Origin: Dendrobium chrysotoxum
Lineage: Eukaryota; Streptophyta; Magnoliopsida; Asparagales; Orchidaceae
Length of the DNA: 64,000 bases
Direction: 5' to 3'
Assembly: GCA_019925795.1 (NCBI GenBank)
Contig: CM034311.1
Coordinates: 14,886,926-14,950,925, forward strand
The notes beneath the pieces were generated by a model. That model had not been told where the DNA came from and searched no databases. It saw only the letters and a list, made by a program, of their open reading frames with translations. The position numbers and the translations under genes were made by a program. Below, in pieces: positions 53,977-61,939 of the stretch (within the stretch, counting starts at the first letter, position 1; every line of letters starts with the position of its first letter).

Positions 53977-54650
53977 TAGTCGACCAGGGGTCAAAATGAC
54001 CAAAATACCCCTATGAGGTGTAAATGGTCACCTGAACCAAATGAGCTCTAAATCAAATGCAATCACTTCCAGCAAGTTTCAAATATTAAACCAAACCTTT
54101 TGGACCCACTTCCAGCCCCTAGGTCAACCTGGTTGACGAAGTCAACCTAGTTTGACCAAACAAGCCTTTATGGGTCAAAATAGGTCATTTTGACCAAATA
54201 GCCTCCCCAGACCTTGGGACCACCTCCATTGGTCTCCAAATATCATGTCAAATCTGTTGAACCCATTTCCAGACCCTGGACCCACATGGTTGACCAAGTC
54301 AACCAGGGTTGACCTAAAAGGCCCATTAAGGGCCCAAATAGGTCATTTTGACCAAATGACTTCTCCAAACCTTGAGAACACCACCAATAGACTCAGAATA
54401 TCATCCTGAATTGGTTGGACCCAATCCATGATCTTGGGTCGACCTGGTTGACCAAGTCAACCTAGTTGACCCATTAGGCCCATTAAGGGCCTAAATAGGA
54501 CATTTAACCCAGATGACCATTTTGATCCTTCAAAATATCTCCACTAGACTCCAAACATCAAATCAAATTCATTGAGCCCAACTCTTGGCCCTGGGTCAAC
54601 CTGGTTGACCAAGTCAACCTAAGTTGACCACTTTAACCCTTAAGCTTTTA
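53977..54650 (+). repeat. ~157-bp tandem array with TTGACC inverted pairs
   Basis: Anchors near 53977 and at 54130, 54287, 54445 and 54602 (intervals of about 153, then 157, 158, 157). Each unit has GGTTGACCAAGTCAAC and further TTGACC/GGTCAA sites. TTGACC is the core W-box bound by plant WRKY factors; whether it is used here is inference. Confidence 0.85.
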
Positions 54651-57600
54651 CACATTGAATCAAACCCTTAATCAATTTCAAATTTATTCAAATTAATCTA
54701 ATCACCCTCCTTAGGGATTTAAGTTTGATTGGACCTTTGACCTAGTCAATAGTTGACTTGGTCAACTAAGTCTAAGTCTGGTCGAAATTGATTTTGTTTG
54801 AGTCAAAATCATTTCAATCATCTAAACTTAACTCCTCTAAATCTCCAAACCCTCAAATTTACCCTCTTTGATGTCTTGAACATTCCCAAGTTTACCATGA
54901 GTTAAGTTTTGGTCAAAGTTGACCAAGTCAACTAAAACCCAAGCTTGGTCAAACTTAACTCAATTGAATCAAATCAAGGTTTATGATTTAATCAAACCCT
55001 CTAAAATGTTAAAATCATTCTATTACATACCTTGAGTCATCTTAAACTCATTGCAAGTCAAATCATGCATTATTTGACTTGGTCAAACTCTTACATTTGG
55101 TCAAATCATTTTAAACCCCTTCTCTATGCCTTCAAGCTCAATCTTTAGGCTTTAGATTTTCTTTAATTCATTATTCCAGCACTCAATCCCCTCCCCATGC
55201 CACCTCAGCCTCCACATGGCATAGGGGCAAGTCAAACGGTCAAATCAAGGGATTAGAGTAGTCAAACTTGGTCAAATGACTTCCTAAGCCTAATCTCCTC
55301 TAATCTAAACCCCTCTAGCAACTTTAACAAACTCTGGAAGCTTCCTAAAACTTATCCTAGCCTTTAGATCAGGATCCTAAGGCCCCCATCATTGCACATG
55401 TCCAAATGAAGACAAAAGCACCTTTCAATGTGGATGTCCTTGTGTACCTTGATCCCCTCTGCTCCCAACTACCCCCTTTACACTTGGCAACATCAGGGTA
55501 AGTTTCTAAAGCCATCAAGACCATCCAATTAGCTTGTGGACGTTTGAATAGGGGGAAATCCCCATTGAGAGATTCATTCGAACCCTAGCCCTCTCTCACT
55601 TAACTCCAGCTCTCAAGTCCTACTCTCAGTTGGTTCGAGCTTTCCAGATATCCTCCCACTTATTTCCATCCCAAACCAGCCGATCACAGCCGCCGCCGGC
55701 AAGCTTCCTGACGAGCTCAAGTCAAGATCCGTCCAAGCCTCGAGACGACCGATCCAGACGTTTTCGAGCTTGGATTTCTTCTACACATTTGAGCGAGGAC
55801 AATCTACAAGCTCAGAGATTCAAAAATTTTTCAAATCCATTGGTTAGTTTCTCCCAAAACTCTAAACCTAGGTTAGCACACTTAGGAGAAATTAGCATTT
55901 TATTAAGTGCTTATTTAATATTTTAAAAACGTCCACATAGTTTCTGTTCATGAGTTTAATTTAGGTTTAAAATTTTATCGGATTTTATCCATTATATTGA
56001 GAGAACGAGCCGAATCTTTAATCCCAGGTCTGGTTTTATTAACGCATGAACTGGGCATTATTTGAGCCATTGATTTTAAGATTAACGGCTCTGATCGAGC
56101 CTTCCCGTGGAATATTCAAACTGCGTCGTTTCATCCCGTGGAATATTTATTAATTAGTTTTAAATTTGATTTTGAAATTCATTTAAATAGCTAAAACTTT
56201 AAAAATTTAAAATAAATTCAAATAAAATAAAAAAAATACAAATGATACATTAAATTTTTCAGAAAATTAAGAATTCTAATTTAAAATTATTTTAAGATTT
56301 AAAAACTTAATTTATTTTAATTTTTTAATTACTTAAATATTTTAATATTTAAATAATATTTAATTGAATATTATATTAAATATTTTGAAATTTAAATGTT
56401 ATTTTCAAATAATTTTTAAAAATCATAGAACCTCTCAAGTATTTTAAAATTAATTTAAGTATATTTTTAAAATATTTTAATTTTAAAACCTATTTATATA
56501 TATATAGTAATATATATCTATATGTATCAAAGTTATTTTAAAATTATATTTATTTAAATTTTGATCATTGAGAGGTCCTTTGAAATTTCAAACCTAGATT
56601 GAGCTTGATTGAATAGAATTTGTGGAGAACGATGATTAATCAATGAATAATTACTTTATTAATTATTCATTGATTAATCCTTTATTTAATTGAGCTTTAA
56701 ATTGATTTGCATGTTTAGGACACACACCACTTAGTTTAAGGCTCTCCTAGATTTAGGATTTGATTGTATTTGCATGTTTATTTATGCATTTGCCAAGGGT
56801 TAGTTGAACTTTGATTAAAGCCTATTAAACTTAGTGACATCATTAAGGACAATAATTAAGGACTTTGGTTAGAGAATTTAGAATAATTCTAATAATTATG
56901 ATACACTTCAAATTGACTTGAAACTCAAACCATTTGAACATAGTGACACCCTCAGCTCATAGGAAAATACCCACTGGATTTTGAAATTATTAAGCCCCTT
57001 AATTAATTTAATCAAAATCAACCCTTAATTAAGCCATTAAACCTTCCAGAAATTGTAATAAATCCAATTTAAATCCATAAATTACAAATAATACCTCAAA
57101 TTGACCAGAATTGAACCCTTAATCAATGAAAAATAAAAGCCCTTTGACTGGAATTCAAAATTAAGTTTAATTGAAATTCAATATTTAATTAATTTAATTA
57201 ATTAAAAATAATTAAAAAGGCCCTTAATTAAATAATTTTAAAAATTCAATAAATACTCAAAACTTCAAAAATTCCTAACTAATTCAAATAAACTCCAAAT
57301 TGAGCAAACTCAAAGGCATACAACTCATCTTAAGGTCTAATATTTATTAAAAATGTTAAGTTTCCAGAAATCAATCAAATTTGAAAAAGTCAACTTTTGG
57401 TCAAACTTAGTTCAAATTCAAGTCAAAACTTCAAACCTTCATAATAAAATATAGAAAAATCCAATTTCAGTGTACTTACTATCTAACTGATCGTATTAAG
57501 GTCTAGTATTTTAATAAAATATTATATTTCTAGAAAACCCTTTAAATCAAAAAGTCAACTTTTAACCCTTAAATTAAATCATTAAAATAATCCAAAATAT

Positions 57601-57723
57601 TTCCAAAATTCAATAAATCCTCAAAAATTCCAGAAAACACTAATTCAAACCTAAAACCAGCAACCAATAAATTTGAATAAAATTTATTAACTCTCAAATA
57701 TTCATTAAACTTAAATCACTTAA

Positions 57724-57830
57724 TTATACCGGGTACCACTGGATAACCTAGGCCTACGAGACTATTAAATTAGCCCCAAGGAAGGTGAAATAAACTTCAC
57801 GGCCTCGGTGTGCAACAAAGGTGGTACCCC
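57724..57830 (+). other. Conserved LTR block 1 (second LTR)
   Basis: Matches 35190-35290; see that entry. Confidence 0.5.
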
Positions 57831-58500
57831 ACAAATAATTAAATCAAATTTAAAATCAATTTCAATTCATTAAGATTTAAATTCAAATTAAATCTCCCTC
57901 AAGCCTTTCAACCAACCAGAACTTTAAACAACTTCAATCAAATGCCTATTTAGGATATATCAAAGCCACACAGCCATCCTCACACACTTTAGATGATTTG
58001 CTAGGACAACCAACTCTATTCTTAGGCTATATCGGTGTTTACTTTTCTGCTACTTGCGTGTGCCGATTTTTCTGTGGTTTTCATTACATGTTGGTTGCTA
58101 GATTTAAGTAATTAATGTTGATGTGATTGTTTATTTATTTACTGCACTCTGCGATGTAAATGATTGTGCGTTAGATCTACCCTTAGGATAGGGACGATTT
58201 ATACTAATCTAATCTTATGTAGGTGGCCATGTTCATACAGGGCATTTAAAATTAAAGGGGGCAAAATCATAATTATTAAATTGCACAGGTGCTAAGCATG
58301 CTAAGACCCCCTTTAAAACTAAAAGAGCATGGCCAAGTGTGGCTGGTTTGAGCATTTTTAATTTTTTAATATATAACTGCTTGGGATGTAAATATAACTG
58401 CCGATTATTAGGATAACCCTGCAGGTGATTGAGTCTAGATTTTTCAATTTTAATTAATGTAATTTGAGATGATATTTGAGTTGTAAATATTAAGTGCTTT

Positions 58501-58670
58501 GAGATTGGGATGTTTAAACATCTAATTTGGAATCCAAAGAGGAAGGAACATCCCTTAGGGGAGAGTTCCTATCCATTTGGAGATCCAAATTAGGATGAAA
58601 TTTAAATATCCAAAGAGAAAAGATAACACCCCTATTCAGGGGGAGTTTCTTTTCATTTGGATATCCAGAC
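58501..58670 (+). other. Hairpin cluster in LTR (second LTR)
   Basis: H1 is the exact palindrome GATGTTTAAACATC (58509-58522). H2 has outer arms CTAATTTGGA/TCCAAATTAG (58522-58531, 58584-58593) and inner GGAAC/GTTCC (58545-58549, 58565-58569). H3 is ATATCCAAA/TTTGGATAT with AAAAGA/TCTTTT and CCCC/GGGG inside (58606-58664). Pairing is kept relative to the solo LTR though bases differ. Confidence 0.72.
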
Positions 58671-59092
58671 CCGATGATTCAAGGAGTTCCAAGAAGACGA
58701 AGAAGTGAAGAACGAGAAGCATCTCAAATTTCAAAGTCACTTGAGTCTTAGGAGTAGAATCCGGGTTGTAGTTAGTGGTACCCAGCCACTTTACTTTCCT
58801 ACAGACCATGGGTTGTATAATTAAGGGCACTTGCCTATGGACTTTCATTTTGAATATTTATTTAATTATTTAATTAATTTGATTGATGTGTTGATTGCGA
58901 TTAGGGACCAGCATACTTTTAGTAGTTTATTTGGCGCTCTTACATGTCGATTTTGATTTAGCCTGGAACCCAATCGGAGGCTCGTGAGGGTACGGTCATT
59001 AACTATTTCTATTTTAACTAAAATTTAAAAACTGTAGGCTCAGATAGAAACTCTAACAATTTTAAGAAGTAAGCCCGGACTCACCGGGGGTT

Positions 59093-59228
59093 TTTCATGC
59101 ATTCATAATTACTTTTCTCATCCGTGTTAGGCACCTCCCCGCCTGCGGGTTTGGCAGACCACCTGACCTATTAGGGTGCAGTTCTGTCCAAGGGGATGTT
59201 GTGCATTCTCTAGGATAAAACATATTTT
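59093..59228 (+). other. Conserved GC-richer LTR block 2 (second LTR)
   Basis: Matches 36586-36725. The weak minus frame across it (59307-59095) is incidental. Confidence 0.45.
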
Positions 59229-59908
59229 TTAAGCCTGATTTTAAAATTGCTTCATTTTGATTCAAGCATTTCATCGAGTCAACTAGCATGCATCGCATTA
59301 GTAACAAATTAAAATTGAGTCTAATTCTTAATTACATTTTTATTCAGACATTTCACCTAACATATGTTAAGGGGTCAATTAGGATCTGCTCTAGATGTCG
59401 ACCCCAACTCCTCAAACTCAATCTTAAATAACATCCTTAACCACTCTTTCATCAAGACTTTGACTCATGGTTTTTAAAAGTATTTAGGTGGTTTAGCTGG
59501 CTCCCCAATCCAGGCCAGGGTAAGTCCAGGATTGCATCGCATTAGCTAGGTTCTGGGTCACTGATTCTCAGTACCCATTTTAGACTTAGGTTCTGAAGCA
59601 TGTCTTCAATCTTAAGACCTCAATCTTCTGGGAATCTGATTCCCACCTTCTAATAAAATTGACCACTTAAACATTAAATCCCTTTCAATCAAATTCAAGC
59701 CCAACACTTAGGATAGTTTGGGGTGTTTCTCATTAGGAGATTTTATCTCTACCTTTCGAGATAGTATATTATCACTAATGGATGTTAAATTTTAGAATTC
59801 AAATTTAAAAATTAATTTTGAATTATTCCCAAAGATAATTAATCTTTTTCAAAACATATACTTTTCAATCAAACAAACTAATATATTTTTTTAATCACAA
59901 ACAAAAAA

Positions 59909-59926
59909 TGGCGACTCCACTGGGGA
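59909..59926 (+). promoter_or_regulatory. Primer binding site, Arg-tRNA type
   Basis: TGGCGACTCCACTGGGGA. It is complementary to the 3' end of plant tRNA-Arg of the GACTCCG family, with one mismatch at a former CpG. tRNA-Arg priming is a known Ogre-group trait. Confidence 0.85.
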
Positions 59927-60099
59927 AAATCTCTCTCTCCATCTTTAATAGCGATATAAATTTTATTGCATTGGTAGTTTTGACTACCTTTCTTCTGTTG
60001 GTCCCTCTACCCATTTCTCTCTTGGGTGAGTGTGGCCAACTCAATTAAGACATGTGAAAAGAGAGGTGAGTGTAGGATACCTCCCTCTAAGTTTGGTTT

Positions 60100-60141
60100 T
60101 GACATTTTACCTCCAAGTTCATTGGTAGAGCAAAAGAGTCA
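60100..60141 (+). other. Leader stem D, unit 0
   Basis: TGAC/GTCA outer, TTTT/AAAA and TACC/GGTA inner, with the a/ga internal loop. Confidence 0.55.
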
Positions 60142-60308
60142 GGCCAAGTTTTTTTAAAGTTTTCTTGTATATGTTGCAAACTCGCATGCGAATAAATCAT
60201 AGCGTGCTAAGTTTCATAATTTACAGAACATTCTCTAACTTCAAAATCATAATTTCAATTGTCTAGCAAGATTTCATTTTCTTCAAAGCTTAATCGATTT
60301 TTATATCT

Positions 60309-60357
60309 TATCATTACATATAGGATTATAATTCTTATAATTCAATATGTGTGATAG
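60309..60357 (+). other. Leader stem B, unit 0
   Basis: GGATTATAA/TTATAATTC around loop TTC, flanked by ACATAT/ATATGT and TATCA/TGATA. A sister hairpin is at 61803. Confidence 0.7.
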
Positions 60358-60410
60358 GATATAGATTCTCTTCCAAATTTTAATCCAAAGTTTGAAATCT
60401 TTTGGTTAAT

Positions 60411-60466
60411 CTAACCTTCGACATTTCAATCCTGGATCACTCACCGGAATGAAAGAGTCGGGTTAG
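60411..60466 (+). other. Leader stem D, unit 1
   Basis: CTAACC/GGTTAG, CGAC/GTCG, and TTTCAATCC/GGAATGAAA with one A-A mismatch; a/ga internal loop. Confidence 0.75.
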
Positions 60467-60507
60467 CTTTTAGCGTCCCCCTATTTAAAATTTTTTGTAA
60501 ACTGTTA

Positions 60508-60527
60508 TGTTGAACACACGTTCAACA
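60508..60527 (+). other. Leader stem C, unit 1
   Basis: TGTTGAAC/GTTCAACA around ACAC. Confidence 0.7.
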
Positions 60528-60608
60528 CTTCTAGTTTCAAAATAAGGGAAGATGCTGCCGAAATTTCAAAATTTTCAAACATCTATTTCAAGTCATAATA
60601 GTCATTGC

Positions 60609-60650
60609 AACTATATATTTCTACAATAATGATTGTAGTTGTATATAGTT
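60609..60650 (+). other. Leader stem B, unit 1
   Basis: AACTATATA/TATATAGTT and CTACAAT/ATTGTAG, perfect arms with a 3/3 internal loop and loop AATG. Confidence 0.78.
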
Positions 60651-60684
60651 AATGTACTTTCAACTTCTCCGGTTGTTTCAGTCT

Positions 60685-60727
60685 TTGACATTTCATTCTG
60701 AACCACTCGTCGGAATGAAAGAGTCAA
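60685..60727 (+). other. Leader stem D, unit 2
   Basis: TTGAC/GTCAA and TTTCATTC/GAATGAAA, both perfect. Confidence 0.78.
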
Positions 60728-60770
60728 GTTGATCTTTTAGAATCTCCCTTTTATACCTTGTAAACCGTTA

Positions 60771-60790
60771 TGTTGAACACATGTTCAACA
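60771..60790 (+). other. Leader stem C, unit 2
   Basis: TGTTGAAC/GTTCAACA around ACAT. Confidence 0.7.
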
Positions 60791-60876
60791 CTTCGAGTTT
60801 CAAAAATAAGGGGAGATGCCGCCGGATTTTCAAAATTTTCAAATATCCTTTCAAAATCAATCAAGTTCAAAATGCA

Positions 60877-60923
60877 TTGTTATATATTTCTCTATAATAA
60901 TTGTTGTAGCTTAATATATGCAA
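60877..60923 (+). other. Leader stem B, unit 2
   Basis: ATATATT/AATATAT with TTG/CAA outside and CTATAA/TTGTAG inside, the last using a T-G wobble. Confidence 0.65.
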
Positions 60924-60956
60924 TATTTCTTCAAACTTTTCCGGTTAAATCAATCT

Positions 60957-61003
60957 TTGACATTTCATTATAAACCACTTTTTTGTGAAATGAAAAGAGT
61001 CAA
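60957..61003 (+). other. Leader stem D, unit 3
   Basis: TTGAC/GTCAA and TTTCATT/AATGAAA. Confidence 0.7.
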
Positions 61004-61045
61004 GTGGTTTTCCCTAGCTCTTCCCTAACATTTGTAAACCGTCGA

Positions 61046-61063
61046 GTTGAATGCAAATTCAAC
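61046..61063 (+). other. Leader stem C, unit 3
   Basis: GTTGAAT/ATTCAAC closed by GCAA, a GNRA tetraloop. Confidence 0.72.
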
Positions 61064-61152
61064 ACCTCGAGTTTCAAAAATAAGGGGAGGTCCTGCCGAA
61101 AATTTAAGTTTTCAAAAACATCCATTCAGTTTCTTCAAATTTTAATCGTCAC

Positions 61153-61199
61153 TTGTCATATGTTCCTCTACAATACCTCTTGAAGATTAACATTGACAA
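61153..61199 (+). other. Leader stem B, unit 3
   Basis: TTGTCA/TGACAA and ATGTT/AACAT with one bulged T; inner stem weak. Confidence 0.6.
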
Positions 61200-61240
61200 T
61201 TCAAATTCAACATTTATTTTCAGTATCTTTCAAATCTTCA

Positions 61241-61283
61241 AACTCTGACATTTCATCTTTAATAAGATACAAAGAGTCGAGTT
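61241..61283 (+). other. Leader stem D, unit 4
   Basis: AACTC/GAGTT, GAC/GTC, TTT/AAA and ATCTT/AAGAT. Confidence 0.68.
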
Positions 61284-61323
61284 TCTTCCTGTAAAATCTT
61301 CCCTAACATTTGTAAACTGTCAC

Positions 61324-61341
61324 GTTGAATGCAAATTCAAC
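61324..61341 (+). other. Leader stem C, unit 4
   Basis: GTTGAAT/ATTCAAC with GCAA loop, as in unit 3. Confidence 0.72.
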
Positions 61342-61427
61342 AGCTCAAGTTTCAAAAATAAGGGGAGATGCTGCCAGATTATTGAGTCACTTAAATTCGT
61401 TTTCAATTCAAATTCAATTTTCATTGT

Positions 61428-61468
61428 TACATGTACTACTACAACATTCTCTTGTAGTATAACATGTA
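61428..61468 (+). other. Leader stem B, unit 4
   Basis: TACATGT/ACATGTA and TACTACAA/TTGTAGTA, perfect arms, loop CATTCTC. Confidence 0.78.
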
Positions 61469-61517
61469 TCACTTTCAGATTCAAGCTTAAACATCTAATC
61501 TTTTCACCAAATTACAC

Positions 61518-61564
61518 CTCTGGCATCTTATCCCTAGCCTAATCAGTGGGATAAGAGAGTCGAG
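61518..61564 (+). other. Leader stem D, unit 5
   Basis: TCTTATCCC/GGGATAAGA perfect, GGC/GTC and CTC/GAG outside; a/ga internal loop kept. Confidence 0.75.
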
Positions 61565-61602
61565 TCAAAACTCTTTGATTTTCTTTGATATTTGTTAACT
61601 AT

Positions 61603-61626
61603 TAAGTTGAAATCAAACTCAACTTA
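61603..61626 (+). other. Leader stem C, unit 5
   Basis: TAAGTTGA/TCAACTTA around an 8-base loop. Confidence 0.65.
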
Positions 61627-61710
61627 TTGGTTTCAAATATTCAAAGAAAATCTTTCAATCTTTAAAATTTTAAATTTCCCGTCAAATCCTTTCAAATCAA
61701 ATCCAGACCA

Positions 61711-61763
61711 TTGTTGTTATATATTTACTACAACATTCTCTTGTAGTTGAATATATACAACAA
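61711..61763 (+). other. Leader stem B, unit 5
   Basis: TTGTTGT/ACAACAA, ATATATT/AATATAT and ACTACAA/TTGTAGT, 21 pairs, loop CATTCTC identical to unit 4. Confidence 0.8.
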
Positions 61764-61802
61764 GAATTTAAATTTTCTTCAAGACAAATCAATACCTATG
61801 CT

Positions 61803-61853
61803 TTATCATTACACATCGGATTATAATTCCTATAATTCGATTTATGTGATAAA
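61803..61853 (+). other. Leader stem B, terminal copy
   Basis: CGGATTATA/TATAATTCG with TTATCA/TGATAA outside; sister of 60309-60357. It lies about 90 bases before the gag ATG. Confidence 0.68.
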
Positions 61854-61939
61854 ATATAGAAAATTTCTTGTCAAAACTCAAATTCAAAATTTTGATCCAA
61901 ATCTTCTCTTTCAAATTTCAGACAATCAAATCTTCTGCA

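Larger units (their letters stand above)
52992..59903 (+). repeat. 5' LTR of Tat/Ogre-like element (~6.9 kb)
   Basis: Starts TGTTGACCTC. The end is either AAACA at 59875, where homology with the solo LTR stops, or AAACA at 59903, five bases before the primer site. The two AAACA sequences are 28 bases apart, so a slip between them explains the difference. Relative to the solo LTR it lacks two internal pieces (about 0.75 and 0.5 kb). Confidence 0.85.
60100..61853 (+). repeat. Leader array of ~275-bp units with conserved hairpins
   Basis: Six diverged units between primer site and gag. Each has a stem D (GAC-a-inner stem, loop, inner stem-ga-GTC), then a stem C around GTTGAA/TTCAAC, then, in units 1-4, a linear ARGGGGAGATGCTGCCG-like motif, then a long stem B. 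Stem D occurs at 60100, 60411, 60685, 60957, 61241 and 61518 (intervals 311, 274, 272, 284, 277). No coding sequence is credible within it. The arms change together, which argues for selected RNA structure. Confidence 0.8.

Noticed and set aside
55630..55926. 98-residue Ser/Arg-rich frame in the LTR as a gene
   Set aside because: Lies in the LTR; the solo LTR equivalent (about 32250-32480) does not keep the frame.
60100..61853. Satellite or MITE cluster
   Set aside because: No terminal inverted repeats or target duplications per unit; the array sits exactly between primer site and gag, and pairing is kept while sequence changes.
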